From Marinospirillum sp. (GTDB taxonomy: Bacteria; Pseudomonadota; Gammaproteobacteria; Pseudomonadales; Halomonadaceae): a stretch of 8,899 nucleotides of DNA. Every line of letters begins with the position of its first letter. The stretch's first letter is position 1. Below the pieces are notes generated by a model, which had not been told where the DNA came from, did no database searches, and saw only the letters and a list, made by a program, of their open reading frames with translations. The stretch covers positions 1 to 8,899 of the forward strand of contig NZ_JACUUA010000136.1 of the NCBI RefSeq assembly GCF_014859565.1, given 5' to 3'. Below are positions 1 through 6,116 of this stretch, in pieces. The translations under genes and the position numbers were made by a program.

Positions 1-43
1 TTTAACCAATTGGTCGAAGGTTCGAATCCCTCACGACCCACCA
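1..43 (+). tRNA. tRNA-Lys(TTT), 3' part only
   Basis: The window opens inside a tRNA gene. Counting back from the T arm, the first three bases (TTT) fall on anticodon positions 34-36, followed by AA at 37-38, the 3' anticodon strand CCAAT, the variable loop TGGTC, the T arm with loop TTCGAAT, the 3' acceptor strand ACGACCC, discriminator A and an encoded CCA (41-43). The variable loop, T loop and acceptor strand match the bacterial tRNA-Lys pattern I remember. The T stem (16-20 with 28-32) has one A-C mismatch, A18 with C30. The 5' half lies outside the window, so the cloverleaf cannot be fully checked. Confidence 0.9.
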
Positions 44-48
44 GTTTC

Positions 49-83
49 AAAAAAAGGCTGCCTGAAAAGGTGGCCTTTTTTTT
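49..83 (+). terminator. Rho-independent terminator of the tRNA gene
   Basis: A run of A then GGC-TGCC (49-62) pairs with GGTG-GCC then a T run (69-82) around the six-base loop TGAAAA. The stem has GC pairs at its core, two G-T wobbles and flanking A-T pairs, and ends in eight T residues (76-83). It sits five bases after the tRNA CCA end, so it should end the tRNA transcript and insulate the genes that follow. Confidence 0.85.
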
Positions 84-126
84 CGTATCTGCCAAGCTCC
101 AGTAAAAAAAACAGGAGCACCTCCCC

Positions 127-300
127 GTGTTGCAAGTGATCAAATCCGTGTTGGCTGCCTTTTTTGGTGTGCAGTCAGAAAAAAACCGCCAGCGTGATTT
201 CCAGCAATCTTCTCCCCTGCCTTATATTCTGGTCGGCCTCGTGCTGGCTGGTGTGTTTGTGGTGCTGGTCTGGCTGGCCGCACGCTGGGCGGCACAATAA
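127..300 (+). CDS. DUF2970-family small membrane protein
   Basis: This 57-residue protein starts with GTG; AGGAG at 113-117 lies nine bases upstream, which favours this start over the TTG at 130 or GTG at 136. The N-terminal part (VLAAFFGVQSEKNRQRDF, residues 8-25) is the recognisable DUF2970 signature: a short amphipathic stretch, then a charged N-R-x-R-D-F segment. A single membrane helix follows at about residues 33-51, with a short Trp/Arg-containing tail. The family is typically 55-75 residues and, from memory, often lies near cox genes in gamma- and betaproteobacteria. Its function is not known. It is separated from coxB by 126 bases containing promoter-like sequence, so it may be transcribed separately or read through into the operon. 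Family assignment is from motif memory. Confidence 0.82.
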   Translation: MLQVIKSVLAAFFGVQSEKNRQRDFQQSSPLPYILVGLVLAGVFVVLVWLAARWAAQ

Positions 301-325
301 AGTGACTATAACCTGATGCAGGTCA

Positions 326-355
326 TTGACAGTTACAAAAATTAACAAGTAATTT
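326..355 (+). promoter_or_regulatory. Candidate sigma-70 promoter for the cox operon
   Basis: A perfect -35 hexamer TTGACA (326-331) is followed after 18 bases by TAATTT (350-355), a moderate -10 match. It lies in the 126-base space before coxB, the only sizeable non-coding stretch ahead of the operon. A second possible -10, TATACT (378-383), lies downstream without a good -35 partner. Which one is used cannot be decided from sequence. Confidence 0.45.
339..355. promoter_or_regulatory. Inverted repeat, operator-like, over the -10 region
   Basis: AAATTA (339-344) and TAATTT (350-355) form a perfect 6-5-6 inverted repeat. The right arm is the same six bases as the candidate -10 hexamer, a position where a dimeric repressor would block transcription. 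No regulator can be named. On the minus strand the same area reads GTTAATTTTTGTAA, which loosely resembles an ArcA half-site pair, but the spacing is one base short of the usual direct repeat. Confidence 0.35.
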
Positions 356-380
356 CGGTGTTTGTGGCGCCTCCTCCTAT

Positions 381-390
381 ACTTCGAAGT
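381..390. promoter_or_regulatory. Perfect 10-bp palindrome upstream of coxB
   Basis: ACTTCGAAGT is a perfect palindrome 36 bases upstream of the coxB start. It overlaps the alternative -10 TATACT by three bases. It would lie in the 5' untranslated leader if the TTGACA promoter is used, or at the start site if TATACT is used. It may be an operator or chance. Confidence 0.25.
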
Positions 391-426
391 GATAACAATA
401 ACAACGAAGGTTAAAGAGAGGACGCT

Positions 427-1572
427 ATGCACCAACTCCTGTCCAAGGGGAGGTGGCTGACGCTGTTGTTTTTCAGCCTGCTGATCCCGGTACAAGCCTT
501 GGCAATTAATACTTCTTCTGGCTGGAACATGCCTCCTGGTGTGACCGATGTCAGCCGGGAAATTTACAGCCTTCACATGATCATTTTCTGGATTTGTGTA
601 GTCATTGCGGTGGTGGTGTTCGGAGTGATGTTCTGGTCACTCTTTGCCTACCGCAAATCCAGAGGTGCAAAATCAGCCCACTTTCATGAAAACACCACAG
701 TTGAGGTGATCTGGACGGCAATCCCCTTGCTGATTCTGGTCGCCATGGCTATTCCTGCTACAGCAACCCTGAAAAAAATCTATGACACCAGTGATTCGGA
801 TATCGACATCCTGGTGACGGGTTATCAGTGGCGCTGGCATTACCGCTACCTTGAAGAAGACATCAGCTTTTTCAGTAACCTGGGTACACCTAGAAGCCAG
901 ATTCTGGGTGAAGAAGCCAAGGGTGATTTTTACCTGCTGGAAGTGGATCAGCCGCTGGTGGTTCCGGTGGGTAAAAAAATCCGTTTTCTGTTCACCTCCA
1001 ATGATGTGATCCATGCCTGGTGGGTGCCGGATCTAGCCATCAAAAAAGACACCATTCCCGGTTTTATCAATGAATCCTGGACCATTATCAATGAGCCGGG
1101 CACTTATCGTGGCCAGTGTGCAGAGTTGTGTGGTCAGGATCACGCCTATATGCCCATTGAGGTGCGAGCGGTGAGTGAGGAGGTCTGGCAGGCCTGGCTG
1201 ATTGAGCAGCGCGAAATGTTAGCAGCTGAAGCCACCAGCGGTGAGCGTGAGTGGTCGCTGACCGAGCTGAATGACCGGGGAGCCGGTGTTTACACCACTT
1301 ACTGCGCGGCTTGTCATCAGGCCGATGGTTCGGGTATGCCACCGGCTTTCCCGGCGCTGCGGGGTAATCCTGTGGCTAACACGGCAGAGGGTCGGGACAA
1401 GCATATCAAGGCAGTGTTGTTTGGTCGTCCTGGTACATCCATGCCGGGTTATGGCGGCACCCTTTCAGTTGCCGATCTGGCTGCAGTCATCACTTATGAG
1501 CGTAATGCCTGGGGCAATGATACCGGTGATGCGGTGCAACCGTCCGAGATTCGCGCGCTGCTCGATCAATAA
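427..1572 (+). CDS. coxB: Cytochrome c oxidase subunit II with fused cytochrome c domain
   Basis: This is the electron-entry subunit of the aa3 oxidase; it takes electrons from cytochrome c and passes them through CuA to CoxA. Residues 1-26 form a signal peptide ending in ALA. Two membrane helices follow at about 52-73 and 94-114. The aromatic motif YQWRWHY is at 133-139. The periplasmic cupredoxin domain has all CuA ligands: His196, Cys231, Glu233 (backbone), Cys235, His239 and Met242. After the cupredoxin domain comes a cytochrome c domain with heme motif CAACH (293-297) and probable axial Met339 in a T-S-M-P sequence. At 381 residues it is longer than subunits II without the heme domain. 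A purine-rich AGAGAGGA site (about 414-421) precedes the ATG. It is the first gene of the oxidase operon, 14 bases from coxA. Confidence 0.97.
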   Translation: MHQLLSKGRWLTLLFFSLLIPVQALAINTSSGWNMPPGVTDVSREIYSLHMIIFWICVVIAVVVFGVMFWSLFAYRKSRGAKSAHFHENTTVEVIWTAIPLLILVAMAIPATATLKKIYDTSDSDIDILVTGYQWRWHYRYLEEDISFFSNLGTPRSQILGEEAKGDFYLLEVDQPLVVPVGKKIRFLFTSNDVIHAWWVPDLAIKKDTIPGFINESWTIINEPGTYRGQCAELCGQDHAYMPIEVRAVSEEVWQAWLIEQREMLAAEATSGEREWSLTELNDRGAGVYTTYCAACHQADGSGMPPAFPALRGNPVANTAEGRDKHIKAVLFGRPGTSMPGYGGTLSVADLAAVITYERNAWGNDTGDAVQPSEIRALLDQ

Positions 1573-1585
1573 CAGGAGTTGAATC

Positions 1586-3238
1586 ATGTCCCCCAAATTA
1601 CCTCCTCGTCCGGTTGTGCAGCAGTCGTTATCCGAGACTGCTGCCGGTGGTTCCGCGACGCACCCTGCACATCCAACTGGTTTGATGCGCTGGGTACTGA
1701 CCACCAATCATAAAGAAATCGGCACCCTGTATATGTTGTTTGCACTGCTGATGTTTTTTGTTGGTGGCACCATGGCTTTGATTGTGCGAGCAGAGCTGTT
1801 CCAACCCGGTATGACTTTTGTTGTGCCGGAGTTTTTTAACCAGATGACCACCATGCACGGTTTGATCATGGTGTTTGGTGCCATCATGCCGGCTTTTGTG
1901 GGACTGGCGAACTGGATGATTCCGGTACAGATTGGCGCGCCGGACATGGCACTACCCCGCCTGAACAACTTCAGCTTCTGGTTGTTGCCGGTATCTTTCA
2001 CCATCCTGCTGTCGACGCTGTTTATGGAGGGTGGTGGTCCCAACTTCGGCTGGACTTTCTACGCTCCGCTCTCCACCACCTATGCACCACCTTCCACCAG
2101 CTTTTTTATTCTGGCGATGCATCTGGCGGGTATCAGTTCGATTCTGGGAGCCATCAACATTATTGCCACCATCCTGAACCTGCGTACCCCCAATATGCGT
2201 CTGATGGATATGCCGCTGTTTGTCTGGACCTGGCTGATCACGGCTTTCCTGCTGATTGCGGTAATGCCGGTGCTGGCGGGGGTGATTACCATGATGTTGC
2301 TGGACATCAACTTTGGCACCAGCTTTTTTGATGCCGCCGGGGGTGGTGATCCGGTGCTGTTCCAGCATCTGTTCTGGTTCTTCGGGCATCCCGAGGTGTA
2401 CATCATGATTCTGCCTGCGTTTGGTATTGTTTCGGCCATAGTGCCGACCTTTGCCCGCAAGCGATTATTCGGTTATGCCTCAATGGTGTATGCCACGGCG
2501 TCCATTGCGATTCTGTCTTTTGTGGTCTGGGCGCATCACATGTTCACTGTGGGGCTGCCGCTGGTGGCGCAGCTGTTTTTTATGTATTCCACCATGCTGA
2601 TTGCTGTACCCACCGGGGTGAAGGTCTTTAACTGGATAGCCACTCTGTTCCGGGGTTCAATCAGCTTTGAGTTGCCGATGCTGTTTTCTCTGGCCTTTAT
2701 TGTGCAGTTCACCATTGGTGGTCTGTCCGGGGTGATGCTGGCAATAGCTCCGGCAGATTTCCAGTACCACGACACCTACTTTGTGGTGGCGCACTTCCAC
2801 TATGTGCTGGTGCCCGGTGCAGTGTTTGCCATTCTGGCTGCTGCTTATTACTGGTTACCCAAGTGGTCGGGGGTTTATCCCAACGTCAAGCTGGGGCTGG
2901 CGCACTTCTGGCTGTCGGTGATCGGGGTCAATCTAACCTTTTTCCCGATGCACTTTTCCGGGCTGGCCGGTATGCCACGACGGATACCGGATTATGCGTT
3001 GCAGTTTGCCGACTTCAACATGTTGTCCTCGATCGGTGGTTTCCTGTTTGGTATCTCGCAGCTGCTGTTTGTGGCGGTGGTGATCCTGTGTATCCGTGGC
3101 AAGGGCAAAAAAGCTCCGGCTCAGGCCTGGGAAGGTGCTGAAGGACTGGAGTGGACACTGCCCAGCCCGGCACCGCTGCATACCTTTGATCATCCGCCGG
3201 AATTTATTCCTGAGCGGGACTCACCTTCGCGTCATTAA
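1586..3238 (+). CDS. coxA: Cytochrome c oxidase subunit I
   Basis: This is the catalytic, proton-pumping subunit of the aa3 oxidase in the inner membrane; it reduces O2 to water. Its 550 residues contain about 12 membrane helices. Visible key residues are His91 (TMHG) and His405 as low-spin heme a ligands, His403 as heme a3 ligand, and His268, His317 and His318 as CuB ligands. Tyr272 in GHPEVY is the residue expected to crosslink to His268. D-channel residues are Asp120, Asn127 and Glu270; the K-channel lysine is Lys346 in PTGVKVF. The N-terminal 30 residues are hydrophilic, and the C-terminal tail (WEGAEGLEW...PSPAP) resembles Pseudomonas-type CoxA. AGGAG (1574-1578) lies seven bases before the ATG. 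No essential residue is missing, so the protein should be active. Confidence 0.98.
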   Translation: MSPKLPPRPVVQQSLSETAAGGSATHPAHPTGLMRWVLTTNHKEIGTLYMLFALLMFFVGGTMALIVRAELFQPGMTFVVPEFFNQMTTMHGLIMVFGAIMPAFVGLANWMIPVQIGAPDMALPRLNNFSFWLLPVSFTILLSTLFMEGGGPNFGWTFYAPLSTTYAPPSTSFFILAMHLAGISSILGAINIIATILNLRTPNMRLMDMPLFVWTWLITAFLLIAVMPVLAGVITMMLLDINFGTSFFDAAGGGDPVLFQHLFWFFGHPEVYIMILPAFGIVSAIVPTFARKRLFGYASMVYATASIAILSFVVWAHHMFTVGLPLVAQLFFMYSTMLIAVPTGVKVFNWIATLFRGSISFELPMLFSLAFIVQFTIGGLSGVMLAIAPADFQYHDTYFVVAHFHYVLVPGAVFAILAAAYYWLPKWSGVYPNVKLGLAHFWLSVIGVNLTFFPMHFSGLAGMPRRIPDYALQFADFNMLSSIGGFLFGISQLLFVAVVILCIRGKGKKAPAQAWEGAEGLEWTLPSPAPLHTFDHPPEFIPERDSPSRH

Positions 3239-3252
3239 GGCTGGAGTAAACC

Positions 3253-3816
3253 ATGAGCCGTCCGTCACTAAAACAGCGTCAGGACATTGCCCGCACCGTC
3301 AGGCGCAGCCTGCTGGGGCTGGCGTTGATGGTGGGTTTTACCATCGCCCTGGTGCCCCTGTATGACGTGTTCTGTGAAATCACTGGCCTGAATGGCAAAA
3401 CCACCAGCACTGCACAGGTGGTTGGTGGTGCTCCGGTGGATGTCTCTCGGCGTATTGAGGTGCAGTTTGTCACCCAGACCGCTACAGGGCTGGCGTGGCA
3501 ACTGGATGCAAAACAGGCCTCGGTCTGGGTGCATCCCGGTGAGGTGGCACTGGCAACCTTCAGTTTTGTTAATCAGGGCAGCAGTCGTACATCCGGTCGG
3601 GCGGTGCCCAGTGTCAGTCCTTCTGCTGGTGCTCGTTATTTCCGCAAGATGGAGTGTTTCTGCTTTCAGGAGCAGTGGCTGGAAGCCGGTGAGCGTTCCG
3701 AAATGCCGCTGGTGTTCCAGATTGATCCGGATCTGCCACAAGGCGTCAACAAATTGACCCTGGCCTATACCCTTTATCCTCAGGGGTTGGTCATAGGAGG
3801 TATTCATGAGCAGTAG
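3253..3816 (+). CDS. ctaG: Cytochrome c oxidase assembly protein CtaG/Cox11 (CuB copper delivery)
   Basis: CtaG/Cox11 is a membrane-anchored periplasmic copper chaperone that helps build the CuB site of CoxA. The 187-residue length is typical. A cytoplasmic basic N-terminus (RQDIARTVRR) precedes one membrane helix at about 20-37, then the periplasmic domain. The family hallmark CFCF is at 135-138 (Cys135 and Cys137, copper ligands), within MECFCFQEQ. A third cysteine, Cys41, lies just outside the membrane as in other family members. GGAG (3243-3246) is six bases before the ATG. The last 11 bases overlap coxC, so translation of the two is probably coupled. Confidence 0.96.
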   Translation: MSRPSLKQRQDIARTVRRSLLGLALMVGFTIALVPLYDVFCEITGLNGKTTSTAQVVGGAPVDVSRRIEVQFVTQTATGLAWQLDAKQASVWVHPGEVALATFSFVNQGSSRTSGRAVPSVSPSAGARYFRKMECFCFQEQWLEAGERSEMPLVFQIDPDLPQGVNKLTLAYTLYPQGLVIGGIHEQ

Positions 3817-4666
3817 CAGCTATTACGTACCGGCCACCAGTAAGTGGCCAATCATTGCAGTGGTAGTGATGGGGTTCCTGATGGTGGGAGCCGGAATGCT
3901 GATGACCCGCGGCGAAGGCCTGTTGTTGTTGCTGATCGGTCTTGTGGGTGTGGTCTGGGTGTTTGTCGGCTGGTTTGGTGATGTGATGAAAGAGGCCAAT
4001 GCCGGGCTTTATGATGCCCAGATGGATCGATCTTTCCGTCAGGGTATGGCCTGGTTCATCTTCTCGGAAGTGATGTTTTTTGCCGCCTTTTTTGGTGCGC
4101 TGTTTTATATCCGTACCTTTGCACTGCCCTGGCTGGACGGGGAGGGTGCCAAGGGTGTCACGGCACTGCTGTGGCCGGATTTTGTTGCCAGCTGGCCTTT
4201 GATGAACACTCCTGACCCCAGTATTGGTGGGCCACGTGAGGTGGTGAATCCCTGGACTTTGCCGTTGATCAACACCCTGTTGCTGGTGACCTCCAGCGTT
4301 ACCCTGACTTTTGCCCATCATGCTCTGAAAGCACAAAAGCGTATTCAGTTAAGAAACTGGCTGATTGTGACTCTGGTGCTGGGTGGGGTTTTTCTGGTGG
4401 TGCAGGGGGTGGAGTATGTCCATGCCTGGACTGAGCTGGGATTAACCCTGCAGGCCGGGATTTATGGTGCCACGTTTTTTCTGTTAACGGGTTTTCACGG
4501 TGTGCACGTCACCATTGGTGCCATCATTTTGCTGGTGATGTTGGTGCGGGTGTTGCGTGGTCACTTCACACCGGAAAAACACTTCGCTTTTGAGGCTGCG
4601 GCCTGGTACTGGCACTTTGTGGATGTGGTATGGATTGGGTTGTTTCTGTTTGTGTATGTGTTTTAA
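3806..4666 (+). CDS. coxC: Cytochrome c oxidase subunit III
   Basis: Subunit III is the third core subunit of the aa3 oxidase; it has no metal centre and supports proton uptake and enzyme stability. The 286 residues contain seven predicted membrane helices. Family motifs are RQGMAWFIFSEVMFF (78-92, with the conserved Glu88), the histidine pair in GFHGVHVTIG (229-238), and AWYWHFVDVVW (266-276) near the C-terminus. A strong AGGAGG (3795-3800) lies inside the end of ctaG, five bases before the ATG. The stop codon TAA (4664-4666) overlaps the stop codon of the opposite-strand DUF2909 gene within the shared bases TTAA. There is no intrinsic terminator after it, so transcription probably continues into SURF1. 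Confidence 0.97.
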   Translation: MSSSSYYVPATSKWPIIAVVVMGFLMVGAGMLMTRGEGLLLLLIGLVGVVWVFVGWFGDVMKEANAGLYDAQMDRSFRQGMAWFIFSEVMFFAAFFGALFYIRTFALPWLDGEGAKGVTALLWPDFVASWPLMNTPDPSIGGPREVVNPWTLPLINTLLLVTSSVTLTFAHHALKAQKRIQLRNWLIVTLVLGGVFLVVQGVEYVHAWTELGLTLQAGIYGATFFLLTGFHGVHVTIGAIILLVMLVRVLRGHFTPEKHFAFEAAAWYWHFVDVVWIGLFLFVYVF

Positions 4667-4854
4667 CCACCCAGCCAGTCGAATGAGAAACCGACTAGCA
4701 GCAGTAACATCAGTAGCACTGTGAGCAGGATACGGGTTTTCAGGGAGGTCAGCAGGCGGGTGGATGAGCTCTGATCACGGATCAGAAAACCGGCACCAGC
4801 CACAAGGCTGGCAAGAATGGCAAGAAAAACAACAGCAATCAGGAGTTTGAACAT
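4663..4854 (-). CDS. DUF2909-family twin-transmembrane small protein, antisense to the operon
   Basis: This 63-residue protein has two hydrophobic helices (about residues 3-24 and 41-57) joined by a short polar loop (RDQSSSTRLLTSLKTR), the pattern of the DUF2909 twin-transmembrane family. Function is unknown; genomic linkage suggests a role with cytochrome oxidase. An upstream in-frame ATG would give 86 residues, but the start at 4854 is preferred: it begins with the family-like MFKLLIAVVF, and the minus strand has GGAG (plus 4861-4864) six bases upstream. Its start codon shares the bases CATG with the SURF1 start codon, and its stop shares TTAA with the coxC stop, so it fills the gap between the two plus-strand genes exactly. 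Its promoter must lie inside SURF1 coding sequence. Confidence 0.83.
   Translation of the reverse strand: MFKLLIAVVFLAILASLVAGAGFLIRDQSSSTRLLTSLKTRILLTVLLMLLLLVGFSFDWLGG
4677..4811 (+). repeat. Three hairpins between coxC and SURF1 on the operon transcript
   Basis: The operon mRNA has no plus-strand gene between 4667 and the SURF1 start, about 186 bases. Within it are AGTCG/CGACT (4677-4681 with 4692-4696, loop 10), CTGATC/GATCAG (4771-4776 with 4780-4785, loop 3) and CCAGCC/GGCTGG (4796-4801 with 4806-4811, loop 4). All arms are perfect. None is followed by a T run, so they are not intrinsic terminators. They coincide with the antisense DUF2909 coding region, so coding constraint could produce them by chance; they could also protect mRNA ends or mark a processing site. 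Confidence 0.4.
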
Positions 4855-5602
4855 GACCGGCTCCAGCAGGGATACAGCAACAGGAATGCCTGTCAGTTCA
4901 GGGCAAAGCGGCGTGCCTGTCAAGCATAAAACATCGTTGTTGCTTTGGTGGAGCTTCTGGCTGGGATTGGTAGTGCTGGGATTGTTGTTGGCGAACTGGC
5001 AGTTGCAGAGGGGTATGGAAAAACAACGGATTGATGCAGCAATGCAGGAAGCCCCCTTGCGGATTTATCCCGCTGAGTCGGAAGTGGATGTGTTACCACC
5101 CGCACCACTAACCCGGCTGCAGCTTCGTGGAGAGTTTATGCCGGAGCGCACCCTGTGGCTGGATAACCGGATATTAAACGGCAAGGTGGGTGTGGCAGCT
5201 CTGACACCCCTGCAAACCCGTGATGGACGCTGGTGGTTGATTCAGCGAGGTTTTGTGGCAACCAGTGTGGATCGCAGTCAGTTGCCACAAATCAGCACAC
5301 CCACAGGTGAAGTGACTCTGACCGGGCGCTGGCAACCACTGCAGAAGAGTCAGGCGCTGGTGTTTGGTGATAATCGTGAAGGTGATCGTTTGCAGTCCAT
5401 CAGTCTGCAGCCCTGGCAGGATCTGGGTGAGTTGGTGTTTGCCGGGGTGGTGCATCAGGAGAGTGGCGCTGGTGGACTGGATCGTTGGTGGTCACCCAGT
5501 CAAATGACTGCGGAGCGTCACTGGGGTTATGCAGTGCAGTGGTTGTTGCTGGCCGGATTGGCATTGTTGATGGCTTTTATCGGGAGAAGAAAAAATGCTT
5601 AA
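4853..5602 (+). CDS. SURF1-family cytochrome oxidase biogenesis protein
   Basis: SURF1/Shy1 proteins are inner-membrane factors that bind heme a and assist its insertion into subunit I. With the start at 4853 the protein has 249 residues, close to the family norm. It has an N-terminal helix at about 27-48, a large periplasmic domain and a C-terminal helix at about 227-244. Family motifs include LDNRILNGKVG (103-113), LIQRGFV (129-135) and HWGYAVQW (223-230), matching the usual H-x-x-Y-A-x-Q-W. The reading frame is open back to 4817, but AGGAG (4841-4845) seven bases before the ATG at 4853 supports the shorter form. That start codon overlaps the start of the divergent DUF2909 gene. The last 8 bases overlap the next gene. 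Confidence 0.93.
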   Translation: MTGSSRDTATGMPVSSGQSGVPVKHKTSLLLWWSFWLGLVVLGLLLANWQLQRGMEKQRIDAAMQEAPLRIYPAESEVDVLPPAPLTRLQLRGEFMPERTLWLDNRILNGKVGVAALTPLQTRDGRWWLIQRGFVATSVDRSQLPQISTPTGEVTLTGRWQPLQKSQALVFGDNREGDRLQSISLQPWQDLGELVFAGVVHQESGAGGLDRWWSPSQMTAERHWGYAVQWLLLAGLALLMAFIGRRKNA

Positions 5603-6083
5603 CCGGGTCAAGTTGTTGTTACTGATGTTACTGCTGGCAGCACCTCTGCTGATTTCCACCGGCATGTACACACTACAGGCCGGTATTCCTGAAGCGCGGG
5701 TGGCAAAGGGTGAACTGTTACCGGAACTGGAACCCTTGCAGGAGTGGCCCTTGGCCTGGCAGGCGACTGGAGAGTGGTGGCTGGTGTGGGTGGCTGAAGC
5801 AGATTGCAATCAGCGTTGTGAGGCGCAGGCTGACGAACTCTGGCGAATGCATCGAGCGCTGGGTCGGGAGGCCGACCGGGTGTATCGCCTGAGAGCCGGT
5901 GGCAGCAGTGAATTGCCCGGTGAAAAAGCCCTGCCCTGGCTGGATGTTGCTCCCCCCTGGGCGGTGGCAGGTAATACCTGGCTGGTTGATCCCGAGGGAC
6001 GTGTGGTGCTGGCTTATGACCTGAATACACCAGCTGCAGAAATTCACCGGGACTTGACGCGGTTATTGCGGATCAATCGCTGA
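5595..6083 (+). CDS. Membrane-anchored thioredoxin/Sco-like protein with CxxxC motif
   Basis: This 162-residue protein has a very hydrophobic N-terminal segment (about 5-22) that anchors or exports it, and a small periplasmic domain. The central WWLVWVAEADCNQRCEAQ (61-78) places a CxxxC pair, Cys71 and Cys75, after a beta strand, as in Sco/SenC and related thioredoxin folds. The later WLVDPEGRVVLAYD (129-142) resembles the second half of such a fold. The downstream histidine that binds copper in Sco is not obvious; His151 is the only late candidate. From memory, similar proteins of unknown function occur between SURF1 and ctaA in Pseudomonas-type cox clusters. A role in reducing the CuA cysteines or passing copper is inference. 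GGAG (5583-5586) is eight bases before the ATG, within SURF1. Confidence 0.75.
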   Translation: MLNRVKLLLLMLLLAAPLLISTGMYTLQAGIPEARVAKGELLPELEPLQEWPLAWQATGEWWLVWVAEADCNQRCEAQADELWRMHRALGREADRVYRLRAGGSSELPGEKALPWLDVAPPWAVAGNTWLVDPEGRVVLAYDLNTPAAEIHRDLTRLLRINR

Positions 6084-6116
6084 AGTCGGGGTTAGATCAA
6101 TAACGGACAGTGAAAC

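Noticed and set aside
1..83. tRNA 3' end as a possible integration site
   Set aside because: No integrase, repeated copy of the tRNA end or mobile-element gene occurs in the window; the adjoining genes are ordinary core respiratory genes.
175..576. 133-residue open frame on the minus strand
   Set aside because: It runs antisense over the DUF2970 gene, the promoter region and the coxB start; its sequence is low-complexity and charged, with no recognisable domain.
3268..3807. 179-residue open frame antisense to ctaG
   Set aside because: It is a shadow of a well-identified gene on the opposite strand, with glutamine/histidine-rich composition and no domain.
4817..4852. 12-residue N-terminal extension of SURF1
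   Set aside because: The ATG at 4817 has no good ribosome site, whereas AGGAG at 4841-4845 is well spaced for the ATG at 4853.
4855..4923. 23-residue N-terminal extension of the DUF2909 protein
   Set aside because: The extension looks unlike the family, and the internal ATG at 4854 begins the normal hydrophobic start and has GGAG in place.
1564..6104. The sequence GATCAATAAC before coxA (1564-1573) and before ctaA (6095-6104)
   Set aside because: Ten shared bases in two gene junctions is easily chance; the first copy is largely the coxB stop region.
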